Assembly (NCBI RefSeq): GCF_000621605.1
Contig: NZ_JHXX01000002.1
Coordinates: forward strand, 464,719-528,718
Length of the DNA: 64,000 bases
DNA from: Butyrivibrio sp. MC2021
Lineage (GTDB): Bacteria; Bacillota; Clostridia; Lachnospirales; Lachnospiraceae
Direction of reading: 5' to 3'
Positions 48,301 to 55,217 of the stretch are shown here, piece by piece. How positions within the stretch are numbered: position 1 is the first letter of the stretch; each line of letters opens with the position of its first letter. The notes under the pieces were generated by a model, which ran no database searches, had not been told where the DNA came from, and worked only from the letters and a program-made list of their open reading frames with translations. Position numbers and translations under genes: made by a program.

Positions 48301-48546
48301 TCCAAGTATAAGGCCAAGCTGGCAGAGGGAGTAACCCTTACATCCGTAGAGGATGCTCTTGAGCTTACAGCAGAAGATCTCGTGGTTACAAGAAAAGTAT
48401 CGAAAGAACTTATAACCGTTCCTTCCGATATGATGGATATTTCCGTTACCGTTAATTCCACCGGAAAGACAGCAACAGTGACCATAAAAGGACTTGATGA
48501 ATTCGGCGGCATAAAGAAAGTGAACTTTAAGATCAAAAAGAAATAA
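42310..48546 (+). CDS. secreted papain-family (C1) cysteine protease with bacterial Ig-like domains (2078 aa)
   Basis: Start at 42310 follows AAAGGAGAGG and gives a signal peptide (1 to about 23); an upstream ATG at 42259 lies within the terminator region of the leader. A Glu-rich propeptide-like stretch (about 25-120) is followed by a C1 peptidase domain with Cys158 (GTCWAF), His337 (QNHGVVLVGW) and Asn367 (VRNSWG). Then come several Big_2-type Ig-like domains (coding about 44000-46600; repeats of TWTSSNTSVATV and ITVTVHEP). A chitobiase-C-terminal-like domain lies near 46660-46890 (AKIYYTTDETLP), then a Pro/Glu/Asp linker and two further beta domains. No membrane anchor or LPXTG is visible. 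Control by the c-di-GMP riboswitch suggests a role in attachment or release from surfaces. Confidence 0.9.
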   Translation: MKNRFLALLLAGAMIGSSMPVYAASEEFSEEQLLLEEDSFVAETEENYEYEEEPETEDQELLETAEEELADVEETEEDQEFQEIALEEEAEENSDSMPSSEKAAEEIHYATGFVPGDEIEITRVSYDEDLAELTASLPSEYRTAKLPAIKNQDPYGTCWAFATTALLEINLMKKGLISNPDLSELHLAYFTYHTVTDPLGGSVGDVTRYPNANLLNKGGSYAKGLGTLMKWTGAADESVADYKRDALLAQSVGLQDEIAYDDIAHIENYYVEKVDLKTFRKTKNIDMLSPVKKMIQDYGAVGIAFAAADGISAYYEDGIYNSTYNSYYNSEYEVQNHGVVLVGWNDNFPKENFATTAPGDGAFLVRNSWGTDPGKGENSYKGYFWMSYYEATLVDEFYAADVTLADNFDNCYQHEAYPNGITSSKYNANVFTAHAEDGSAGEVLDSVAFYSSEAGGQYTIEIYRNVKDTPKSGQLVSSATTKGRTTYAGYQTIKLASSVTLAPNEKFAVVVKGAVGVELSQSGTYTTRTYNAGESYYYLDGWGWEDYNGNFAIKAYTKNLKSGQTVNPTDITFTNIDGGTLSLGVSGIYKVGTKVLPSNATNKNLTWTSSNTSVATVNNGTITTKAIGTTTITAKTVAGNVQKSFTLSVENKLSGINVEISYVGDGQYKAKATFVPEDYDPSEDRISVRWSSSDSSVAEIDDAGNITQNSIGKATITATVGTVSGSVEEGFGPRQSDVSYDVDENGIVHIKWNKIDNARGYTIFRGYDQIDQVDNKTFEYTDNYYKGQKGNRVQYGWGAIVGDTNYVLTQDIKLAPKYKVTYHLKGCVQNKYNEEAYYAGDYVYLFNPTPPSGSKFYGWYLDKDYKEKVTGFSSFPENDIDLYAKVYRDDAFSLEIQSDKLNNKKADIVKGEKLNLTALVLPEAIGDFDSIFWSGSDSNIGWISNAFDETATFNSRKSGTCTVSVTCGELTDSVTLIVHEPISLSQTTLSLTGDAGVQETLVATVTHPELKNKEIIWSSANTDIAKVSATGVVTPNTSLKYKQTTTIKATISGTNYYAQCNVTVTPGKPTEASKVTISATGLSSKKLDLFKGETVSLGTTVLPADIAAPITYAWTSSAGDVASVLNTTAGTNTLTAKTVGTTTITVKTGSVSDSITVTVHEPIVLSKKEINIAGDKGVSEKLTATVTHPTYKYKTITWTSSDTNVVTVSTSGVVTPNASIKEAKTATITATITGTNYSDTCTVNVVPGKPTEASQVTITADNLANHKLDLIKGTSASLGTTVLPVDLAAPIKYSWTSSDSTVVSANYSTSATTTISAKKAGTATITVKTGNVSDSITVTVHEPVVLDSKAVTLSSRSDSKAELKATVTHPGLKTKALKWTSSDTNVVTVSDNGVVTPNTKLDKTAKATITVTIEGTQYSDTCEVTVSPLQKASDPEALVEGEIASLQNKVSLGAKVSFTTKTPNAKIYYTTDETLPIGDDDKVVATAKLYTEPISITEAMTIMAVTVCDGYAHSNTPKYQFIIAEDDWGDVPESFREYFDNSSLNIPEGYWFYLGSSGIGGKSDIFTENGETGLVSVCRHEKNELDATSVFIGNKYLIGNLDYTTRYLNNVKPGKATLIIEDIKTGETIGTFTFTIAPEDITDAWIASEHKITVDAAAKTELSTVVPVVRLRNKELVAGKDYELKYYENGAEVPASTVMDKAGKNYYIIAEGIDEYAGEVPQHVEIEVIGEEPSEEDPADEPTDDPADEPKPAPEDDPADEPKPAPEDEPEKDPEQEQDQDQDKDDDQDKDDDQDSEPDFTKEWEIDVFDAIYSKIGAMPEVVVSCDGVTLTEGEHYTVKVFNNKKVADASAKAAPYVLVKGIGSFAGRSTKVKFSIEKADVADLTVDAKDVLYKAKGKKGYALKKPSFTDNGKKVTVGKNKDIKVISYEYSYASDAVLDDGTEVSEGDTVQPTDKIAIGTEITVRAVIMPGSAKSSYEGSAEVTGSYRVIDTNKDLSKYKAKLAEGVTLTSVEDALELTAEDLVVTRKVSKELITVPSDMMDISVTVNSTGKTATVTIKGLDEFGGIKKVNFKIKKK

Positions 48547-48560
48547 GAGCAATAAAATAA

Positions 48561-48593
48561 AAGGAGACAGGCTTGAAGTGGCCTGTCTCTTTT
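48561..48593 (+). terminator. intrinsic terminator after the C1 protease gene
   Basis: GGAGACAGGC pairs with GCCTGTCTC around an 8-nt loop, followed by TTTT. It lies 15 bp past the stop codon and argues against the MATE start at 48573, inside the hairpin. Confidence 0.85.
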
Positions 48594-48635
48594 GCTATAC
48601 TTCTCATGCTTGAACAAACCTTTTCGGAGGAGTAT

Positions 48636-50006
48636 ATGAAGGATCCGTTATCGGCCATAAGAGATGGCTGGAAGCTTACATTAAAAGAAGAAATATTACT
48701 GATCATAAGGCTGAGCCTTCCTGCAATTCTGGCTCAGCTTTCTTCGGTTATCATGCAGTATATAGACGCATCCATGGTGGGGCATCTGGGAGCAAATGCT
48801 TCTGCTTCCATAGGTCTTGTGTCCAGTACCACCTGGCTTGTGGGAGGAATACTAACTGCGGCAGCCATGGGCTTTTCTGTTTGTGTGGCCCACAGAATAG
48901 GAGCCAAGGACGAGGAGGGGGCCAGAACCATTGTAAAATGGGGCCTTAACTGCACTGTGGCAGTTAGCCTTGTTATCATGGTCATAGGAGTGCTTGTAAG
49001 TCCAAAACTTCCTGTCTGGATGGGGGGAGATGTGGCGATCAGAAAGGATGCATCGGCTTATTTCCTTGTTTATGCACTTTCAATTCCATTCAGAGAGCTA
49101 CTTTTGACCTCCCAGGGAATGATTCAGTCCAGCGGTAACATCAGGGTTCCCAGTATTCTCAATGTTGCCATGTGCGCTTTGGATGTGGTGTTCAATGCAC
49201 TTCTTATCCCGAGATTCGGAGTAATGGGAGCTGCCCTGGGAACAGCCTTTTCCTTTGTGATAATAGCCCTGGTGATGCTCTACATCCTTGTGGTAAAGTC
49301 CCCGGCACTGCACCTTGCTGGAAGGAAAAAGAAGACAAGGACGAAGTTCTCTGATTTTGCCTCAAATGAACTTCCTACAGCCCTGAAGATTGCTATCCCT
49401 GTTGCGATTGATAACATAATCATGGGCTTTGCCTATGTGGCTTTTACCAGGATAGTATCTCCCTTTGGAACTGTGTCGGTGGCAGCCAACTCTTTTTCCA
49501 TAACAGCGGAGAGCCTGTGCTATATGCCGGGCTTCGGAATCGGCGTTGCTGCCACAACCATAGTGGGGCAGTGCATCGGCGCCAAAAGAAAAGATCTGGG
49601 AAAGCGCCTTGGATGGATGGCGGTTATTCTGGGAATGCTCATTATGGGTGTCAGCGGCGCGCTTATGTGGCTGTTTGCACCGTACATGATAGGAATTTTA
49701 TCTCCGGATGATGAGATTAGAATGCTTGGAACGCAGATCCTCAGGATAGAGGCCTTCGCAGAGCCCTTCTACGGAGCTTCCATAGTGGCAGCAGGTGTGT
49801 TCAGAGGAGCGGGAGAGACCATGCTTTCCAGCGTTTTGAATCTTCTTAGTGTCTGGGTTGTGCGAATCCCCATGGCGTATTTCCTGGGTGCCCGCTACGG
49901 ACTTAAAGGAGCCTGGATCGCCATGTGTACTGAGCTCTGCGTAAGAGGAATTCTGTTCCTTGTGAGACTTTGTTTATGGAATACCAAAAATAAAAAAGCA
50001 ATCTGA
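48636..50006 (+). CDS. MATE-family efflux transporter (456 aa)
   Basis: Start chosen at 48636 (GGAGGA five bases upstream); an earlier in-frame ATG at 48573 falls inside the preceding terminator. The protein has about 12 hydrophobic helices, with SLPAILAQLSSV and IDASMVGHLG at the N-terminus as in the MATE family, and a second half that repeats the layout (IAIPVAIDNIIMG). It should export organic compounds using an ion gradient. Substrate unknown. It is flanked by terminators on both sides and thus monocistronic. Confidence 0.9.
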   Translation: MKDPLSAIRDGWKLTLKEEILLIIRLSLPAILAQLSSVIMQYIDASMVGHLGANASASIGLVSSTTWLVGGILTAAAMGFSVCVAHRIGAKDEEGARTIVKWGLNCTVAVSLVIMVIGVLVSPKLPVWMGGDVAIRKDASAYFLVYALSIPFRELLLTSQGMIQSSGNIRVPSILNVAMCALDVVFNALLIPRFGVMGAALGTAFSFVIIALVMLYILVVKSPALHLAGRKKKTRTKFSDFASNELPTALKIAIPVAIDNIIMGFAYVAFTRIVSPFGTVSVAANSFSITAESLCYMPGFGIGVAATTIVGQCIGAKRKDLGKRLGWMAVILGMLIMGVSGALMWLFAPYMIGILSPDDEIRMLGTQILRIEAFAEPFYGASIVAAGVFRGAGETMLSSVLNLLSVWVVRIPMAYFLGARYGLKGAWIAMCTELCVRGILFLVRLCLWNTKNKKAI

Positions 50007-50028
50007 GGCGTACTCAGATTGCTTTTTC
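49998..50028. terminator. terminator between MATE and the convergent beta-helix gene
   Basis: AGCAATCTGAG pairs with CTCAGATTGCT, followed by TTTTT and preceded by an A-run. It overlaps the last codons of the MATE gene and may also work on the minus strand. Confidence 0.88.
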
Positions 50029-50044
50029 TAATAAATGAACTATA

Positions 50045-50719
50045 TCAGTCTTCAACTTTTTTAACGATGTGGTCTTTGTCTTTGAAGATGTGATGAGCGG
50101 GGATGCAGCCTCTTACAGATGAAAGAGGATATACATTGCACCATCTGCCGATGACTGTTCCGGGATTGAGAACTGAGTTGCAGCCAACCTCTACGTTGTC
50201 ACCCAGCATTGCGCCCATTTTCTTAAGGCCGGTCTCAACCTGGTCGTCCTTGCCGTTCTTAACTACAACAAGCTTTTTGTCGCTCTTGACATTGGAAGTG
50301 ATGGAGCCTGCTCCCATGTGAGCCTTGTAGCCAAGGATGGAGTCACCCACATAATTGTAATGAGGAACCTGAACCTTATTAAATAGGATAACGTTCTTAA
50401 GCTCAGTGGAGTTACCAACAACGGCGCCTTTACCTACGATGGCGCTTCCTCTGATGAAGGCACACTGGCGAACCTCGGCCTCCTCATCGATGATGCAGGG
50501 GCCTCCGATATAAGCTGAATCAAAAACCTTGGCGCTCTTGGCAACCCAGACATTCTCGCCTCTTTTCTCGAATTTGTCGGCGGGGAGAGTGTTGCCCAGT
50601 TCAATGATATAGTCCTTGATTCCTGCAAGAAGCTCCCAGGGGTATTCTTTGGTCTTCATGAAGTCTGCAGCAATAGTCTCGTTTAAGTCGTACATATTTG
50701 AAATCTTGAATTCTTCCAT
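50045..50719 (-). CDS. left-handed beta-helix (hexapeptide repeat) protein, GlmU/acyltransferase-like
   Basis: A 224-residue protein whose residues about 55-210 are hexapeptide-type turns of a left-handed beta-helix (VWVAKSAKVFDSAYIGGPCIIDEEAEV, given here only as its start region, and later VGDSILG, AHMGAGSIT). The last part resembles the C-terminal half of sugar-nucleotidyltransferases, but no N-terminal nucleotidyltransferase domain is present. Such stand-alone proteins are usually annotated as UDP-GlcNAc-pyrophosphorylase-related or acyltransferases. A likely catalytic His cannot be assigned. A poly-purine ribosome site precedes the ATG. It is divergent from the Fe-S scaffold operon. Confidence 0.7.
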   Translation of the reverse strand: MEEFKISNMYDLNETIAADFMKTKEYPWELLAGIKDYIIELGNTLPADKFEKRGENVWVAKSAKVFDSAYIGGPCIIDEEAEVRQCAFIRGSAIVGKGAVVGNSTELKNVILFNKVQVPHYNYVGDSILGYKAHMGAGSITSNVKSDKKLVVVKNGKDDQVETGLKKMGAMLGDNVEVGCNSVLNPGTVIGRWCNVYPLSSVRGCIPAHHIFKDKDHIVKKVED

Positions 50720-50812
50720 TTTTTTACCACCTTTATGTTTGAATATCGTACTTATTATAACAAAAAAATCTCTTAAGATAAAAAATTTGTTAAAAACATA
50801 ACAACACCATTG

Positions 50813-50853
50813 AAAAGTGGCGCCAGTTATGTAAAAATAGATGTGGCGCTTTT
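50813..50853. promoter_or_regulatory. inverted repeat ahead of the Fe-S scaffold operon
   Basis: AAAAGTGGCGCCA (50813-50825) faces TGTGGCGCTTTT (50842-50853) across 16 nt. It lies between divergent genes, so it is not the end of either. It could be an attenuator in the leader of the downstream operon or an operator. Confidence 0.45.
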
Positions 50854-50923
50854 CTGGCCATTCAAAAACTAATTCGGTAGTAAGTAATGAAAGTTACTTT
50901 ACAATACGAAAGGAGATTTTCAC

Positions 50924-51616
50924 ATGATTTACTCAACAGAGGTAAAAAATATGTGTCCCGTAACACAAGGGGTACATCATGGCGCTGCTCCCATTCCTGA
51001 AGAGGCAAAGTGGGTTCAGTCCAAAGAAGTAAAGGACATTTCCGGCTATACACACGGTATCGGTTGGTGTGCTCCTCAGCAGGGATGCTGCAAGCTTTCC
51101 CTCAACGTTAAGGACGGTATCATCCAGGAGGCTCTTGTAGAGACAATCGGATGTTCAGGAATGACTCATTCAGCTGCTATGGCTGCTGAGATCCTTCCCG
51201 GACTTACAGTTCTTGAAGCCCTTAATACTGACCTTGTGTGTGACGCTATCAACACAGCTATGAGAGAGCTCTTCCTTCAGATCGTTTATGGTAGAACACA
51301 GTCTGCATTCTCTGAGGGTGGACTTCAGATCGGTGCAGGTCTTGAGGATCTTGGTAAGGGATCACGTTCAATGGTTGGTACAACCTACGGAACACTTGAT
51401 AAGGGACCTCGTTATCTTGAGCTTACTGATGGTTACATCACAGATGTTGCTCTTGATGAGAACGATGAAATCATTGGATATAAGTATGTTAACTTCGGCA
51501 AGATGATGGACTTCATCAAGGCCGGTGACGATGCTAACACAGCATTTGATAAGGCTAAGGGCCAGTATGGTCGTGTAGCAGATGCGGTTAAGTGCATCGA
51601 TCCCAGAAAACAGTAA
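50924..51616 (+). CDS. NifU-like iron-sulfur cluster assembly scaffold protein
   Basis: A 230-residue protein with conserved cysteines in GIGWCAPQQGCCKLSL and ETIGCSGMTHSAAMAA, as in the NifU/IscU-like scaffold proteins paired with GGGtGRT proteins in Clostridia. It would hold or transfer an Fe-S cluster in the cytoplasm. Start at 50924 follows AAAGGAG. The next gene begins 18 bp after the stop, with its own GGAGG, so the two form an operon. Codon use is strongly biased (GCT, CTT, GGT), as in highly expressed genes here. The specific client is unknown. Confidence 0.8.
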   Translation: MIYSTEVKNMCPVTQGVHHGAAPIPEEAKWVQSKEVKDISGYTHGIGWCAPQQGCCKLSLNVKDGIIQEALVETIGCSGMTHSAAMAAEILPGLTVLEALNTDLVCDAINTAMRELFLQIVYGRTQSAFSEGGLQIGAGLEDLGKGSRSMVGTTYGTLDKGPRYLELTDGYITDVALDENDEIIGYKYVNFGKMMDFIKAGDDANTAFDKAKGQYGRVADAVKCIDPRKQ

Positions 51617-51634
51617 GGTAAGGAGGAAAAAATA

Positions 51635-52654
51635 ATGGCTTTATTTGAATCATATGAAAGAAGAGAGCCCCAGATCCTGGCTTGCCTTAAGGAGTATGGA
51701 ATCTCTTCCATCGAAGAGTGTAAAGAAATTACAATGGCTGCAGGCATTGATGTTTACAGCCTTATCGAGGGCATTCAGCCTATCTGCTTTGAGAACGCTA
51801 AGTGGGCTTACACAGTAGGTGCTGCCATCGCTATCAAGAAGAACTGCCGTAAGGCTTCCGAGGCTGCTGCAGCTATCGGTATCGGCCTTCAGGCTTTCTG
51901 TATCCCCGGATCAGTTGCTGATCGTCGTAAGGTAGGTCTTGGCCATGGTAACCTTGGTAAGATGCTTCTTGAAGAGGATACAGAGTGCTTCGCATTCCTT
52001 GCAGGTCACGAGTCATTCGCAGCTGCTGAGGGTGCTATCGGTATCGCAGAGAAGGCTAACAAGGTTCGTCAGAAACCTCTCCGCGTTATCCTTAACGGTC
52101 TTGGAAAGGACGCTGCTCAGATCATTTCCCGTATCAACGGATTCACATTTGTTGAGACTCAGTATGATTACTTCACAGGTGAGGTTAAGGAAGTATCAAG
52201 AAAGTGCTACTCCAAGGACGCTAATTCACCTCGTGCTAAGGTTAACTGCTACGGCGCTAACGACGTACAGGAAGGTGTTGCTATCATGTGGAAGGAGAAC
52301 GTTGACGTATCTATCACAGGTAACTCAACCAATCCTACAAGATTCCAGCACCCTGTTGCAGGAACCTACAAGAAGGAACGTACAGAGGCCGGCAAGAAGT
52401 ACTTCTCAGTTGCTTCAGGCGGCGGCACAGGTCGTACACTTCATCCCGATAACATGGCAGCTGGTCCTGCTTCCTACGGTATGACAGATACTATGGGACG
52501 TATGCACTCAGATGCTCAGTTCGCAGGTTCTTCATCAGTTCCTGCTCACGTTGAGATGATGGGTCTTATCGGTGCAGGTAACAACCCTATGGTTGGTATG
52601 ACAGTTTCCACAGCCGTTTCTATTGAAGAGGCTGCTAAGGCTGGTAAGTTCTAA
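51635..52654 (+). CDS. GGGtGRT family protein
   Basis: A 339-residue protein carrying the name-giving motif SGGGTGRTLHPDNMA (about residues 265-280). The family is conserved in anaerobic Firmicutes next to the NifU-like scaffold, as here. The biochemical function is not established; an Fe-S-related role is inferred from the gene pair. The protein is soluble, with glycine-rich loops (GLGHGNLGKMLLEED, VILNGLGKDAA). Biased codon use suggests high expression. A strong terminator follows. Confidence 0.9.
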   Translation: MALFESYERREPQILACLKEYGISSIEECKEITMAAGIDVYSLIEGIQPICFENAKWAYTVGAAIAIKKNCRKASEAAAAIGIGLQAFCIPGSVADRRKVGLGHGNLGKMLLEEDTECFAFLAGHESFAAAEGAIGIAEKANKVRQKPLRVILNGLGKDAAQIISRINGFTFVETQYDYFTGEVKEVSRKCYSKDANSPRAKVNCYGANDVQEGVAIMWKENVDVSITGNSTNPTRFQHPVAGTYKKERTEAGKKYFSVASGGGTGRTLHPDNMAAGPASYGMTDTMGRMHSDAQFAGSSSVPAHVEMMGLIGAGNNPMVGMTVSTAVSIEEAAKAGKF

Positions 52655-52676
52655 TTTTCATATTTGACATTATTAA

Positions 52677-52713
52677 GGCGCTTCGCAATATTTTTTGCGA
52701 AGCGCCATTTTTA
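52677..52713 (+). terminator. intrinsic terminator of the scaffold/GGGtGRT operon
   Basis: GGCGCTTCGC pairs perfectly with GCGAAGCGCC across a T-rich loop, followed by ATTTTT. Confidence 0.92.
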
Positions 52714-53078
52714 CTGGGAAAACCGAAGCGGAAACTGGAAAGTGAAATATAGTTTTGTGAACAATGTATGAAATCGAAAGAAAATTGTTTACTTATTTGT
52801 TCATATATGTTAAAGTTCCCTCACGATACGAAATATAGTTTGTTTTATGGTTGAAGTGGGAACACCAAAAACAAATTTTATAGATCGATTCCAGAAAGGT
52901 CACAGATGACATCTGAGCGTCTAATGCCAGAGGCCCTTTTCCATATCTGTGATTTTCTCCCTGTAAAACCTGTAGAAGGACTGTCACTTGTATAGAGAGG
53001 TCTTCTTTTTTGGGTGCATTTTTTATGCTGTCTGTCAGTGTGGGGATACATCTGTTCTTTTGACTTCTATAGGTTTTG
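52714..53078. other. intergenic region with two hairpins, no gene recognised
   Basis: Between convergent genes. TCACAGAT (52900-52907) can pair with ATCTGTGA (52945-52952), and AGAAGGAC (52974-52981) with GGTCTTCT before a T-run ending at 53011, a terminator-like shape on the plus strand. This might be a small RNA transcribed rightward, with A/T-rich promoter-like sequence before 52890. Short open frames here lack ribosome sites and coding character. Confidence 0.35.
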
Positions 53079-54503
53079 CTATCTTCTTTTATCGGGATGT
53101 GCCTCATAGTAGGCATCTTTGTCTTTATACATGCGCTCGTCGGCATATCTCATGGCAAGACGGAGATTGCCGTCCTTGGCGTCATGGTAGTAGCCCACGG
53201 CAAAGTACAGCCAGTCAGGATCACAGGCTTTTTGCTTGAGGGTCGCGATCTTCTGAATGAATTCCTGTTCTGTGCTTTTGGTGGAAATGATGGTAAATTC
53301 ATCACCGCCGGCTCTGAAGATCTTATCCCCGACGAATATTTCCTTAAGGAGCCTTGCTGCATCCTTAAGAAGCTGGTCACCGTTCTCGTGGCCGTCATTA
53401 TCATTTATGGATTTAAGTCCGTTCAGATCGCAGAAAGCAACGCTGAAGGGCTTGGGATTCAGTTTCAGTTTGGTTGAGAGTTCGTCAACCGTTACATTCA
53501 TGCAGTTTCTGTTGTAGACGCCGGTGAGCATATCCACGTTGCTGAGGTATTCCAGTCTGTCCATGATCATGTGGTTTGCCACCTCTGAGGACAGGAAGAA
53601 GGAAACCAGCTCCACGGTCTCTTTTATCTTCACCAGAAGCTCCGGATCGAAGTTGGTTATATACAGATAACCGATGATGGCATTCTGATGTATAAAGGGC
53701 ACCAGCACCAGGGTCTCAACGTGATTGTTCAGAAGAGATTCAACCCAGTCCGGGGATTTCTGCTCATAGAACTGCATGTCGTTTTCATCTTTGATGATGA
53801 TGCAGTTGGTTTCGGCAACCAGCCATTCCCAGGTTTCAACGATCTCATAGGGTATGTGCTCGAAGATTTCTTTTATGCATATTTCGTTGTTTCTAACAGA
53901 TTCACTTATTACATCAAATTTATAAAGGTCAGGAGTTACGGTCATGATGCAGCAGGAATAAGCATCGGTATATTTCCGAATGTCTCTGGTGATCACATCC
54001 ATTTTTGCATGGAAGTCCTCTTCATTACGCAGATTAAGACAGGTCTTGATGACAAAAGAGGATATCTCGGGATTAACATTGGAGACTTTGCCGGTATCCA
54101 TTTCCTTGTTCAGTGTATACATGAACATACAGTAGGAGACATCATCCGGCTTTTCTTCGGGAGCTGTTACAGGAAGGAGAATGTCTTCGGTCCAATAGCC
54201 GTACATCATGGTGGTATCTACGTAGGTATGGATCCTCTGCTTAAGCCAGGCGCATCTGTAGGCCATTTCTTCAAACTTGGGCTCCTTGCTCATGTTTTCA
54301 TAGTAAGGAACACCCTCAAATTTCTTGTCGGAATCCTCCTCAAGAAACATGGACTGTGCATTTTTGGCCAGGAGAGAGTTGACGGCAAACATTATTACAT
54401 CTCCCACGGATCCGTCAGGGTTTTTGTGGACCTCAAGAATAGCGGTGGGGATGGTGTAAACTTCTATCATGGATTTGAAAAATTCATAATTTTTATCGTT
54501 CAT
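53079..54503 (-). CDS. GGDEF diguanylate cyclase with PAS- and GAF-like sensor domains (474 aa)
   Basis: Start at 54503 follows CAGGAGA; an upstream ATG at 54641 adds an unlikely extension. Residues about 8-135 look PAS-like, about 150-310 GAF-like, and the C-terminal part is a GGDEF domain with FCDLNGLKSINDNDGHENGD and RAGGDEF (residues 399-403). It should make c-di-GMP. No transmembrane helix is seen, so it senses a cytoplasmic cue. It has the same architecture as the damaged cyclase at 28784-30184 and shows what that protein looked like intact. It ends with TAG, so TAG is a normal stop here. Confidence 0.88.
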   Translation of the reverse strand: MNDKNYEFFKSMIEVYTIPTAILEVHKNPDGSVGDVIMFAVNSLLAKNAQSMFLEEDSDKKFEGVPYYENMSKEPKFEEMAYRCAWLKQRIHTYVDTTMMYGYWTEDILLPVTAPEEKPDDVSYCMFMYTLNKEMDTGKVSNVNPEISSFVIKTCLNLRNEEDFHAKMDVITRDIRKYTDAYSCCIMTVTPDLYKFDVISESVRNNEICIKEIFEHIPYEIVETWEWLVAETNCIIIKDENDMQFYEQKSPDWVESLLNNHVETLVLVPFIHQNAIIGYLYITNFDPELLVKIKETVELVSFFLSSEVANHMIMDRLEYLSNVDMLTGVYNRNCMNVTVDELSTKLKLNPKPFSVAFCDLNGLKSINDNDGHENGDQLLKDAARLLKEIFVGDKIFRAGGDEFTIISTKSTEQEFIQKIATLKQKACDPDWLYFAVGYYHDAKDGNLRLAMRYADERMYKDKDAYYEAHPDKRR

Positions 54504-54693
54504 AACAATCTCCTGAAATTTTGCAAAAGGGCGCAATTCACCTATTACACATATACTATATTTTATAATTTTATTAACATAATTACAAATGCATGAATCT
54601 AAAAGTACTATAAAATTACTGGGAAAATGACGGTTTTTCAATTGCCAAAAAATACTATCAAATGCGAGGGTTATGAAGTATAATACAAATATG

Positions 54694-54723
54694 ACGGCGC
54701 AGCACCACGCTGCGCTTTTTTTC
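54694..54723 (+). terminator. terminator-like hairpin upstream of the NfeD gene
   Basis: GCGCAGC (54697-54703) pairs with GCTGCGC (54709-54715), followed by eight T residues, 45 bp before the NfeD start. A TATAAT lies at 54679-54684, only about 12 bp upstream. A later TCTGCGCT at about 54731 could compete for the left arm, so this may be an attenuator. Confidence 0.6.
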
Positions 54724-54767
54724 TAAGCATTATTCTGCGCTAATACGACGGGAGAGGAGGTATACGT

Positions 54768-55217
54768 ATGGAAATGTCAATGGCCATAGTCTGGCTTGCT
54801 ATCGCAATTATTCTTTCTGTAATTGAGCTTACAACCATGGGACTTGTGACCATATGGTTCGCGGCAGGAGCCCTGGTGGCACTTTTACTGTCACTGGTAG
54901 GCGCACCGTTTCTGGCACAGCTTGCGGCATTTTTAGTTGTTTCCGTGGCGGTTCTTTTACTTGTAAGACCCCTTGCAACCAAATATGTCAACAAGACAGC
55001 CACCAAGACCAATATTGATGCGGTGGTTGGACGTAAGCTTGTAGTTAAGAAGGAAATTGACAACCTTAAGGGCACTGGCAAGATCGATATGGATGGCTCA
55101 ACCTGGCTGGCGGTTTCAACCGTGGATAACATAGTTATTCCGGAAGGAGCGATTGTCAGAGTTGTTAAAGTTAGCGGAGCAAAACTTATTGTTGAAAGGG
55201 AGGATATGAATTTATGA
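54768..55217 (+). CDS. NfeD-family membrane protein (149 aa)
   Basis: Two or three hydrophobic segments in residues about 1-75 are followed by a small beta-rich OB-fold-like domain (about 80-149, with VGRKLVVKKEIDN and GAIVRVVKVSG). This is the short NfeD form that pairs with an SPFH/stomatin protein. It probably assists membrane microdomain organisation or quality control. GGAGAGGAGG precedes the ATG. Its stop overlaps the start of the next gene (ATGA). Confidence 0.85.
   Translation: MEMSMAIVWLAIAIILSVIELTTMGLVTIWFAAGALVALLLSLVGAPFLAQLAAFLVVSVAVLLLVRPLATKYVNKTATKTNIDAVVGRKLVVKKEIDNLKGTGKIDMDGSTWLAVSTVDNIVIPEGAIVRVVKVSGAKLIVEREDMNL

Noticed and set aside
52793..53146. Reading frame of 117 codons between convergent genes
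   Set aside because: It overlaps the end of the cyclase gene on the same strand in another frame, with no ribosome site and no recognisable product.
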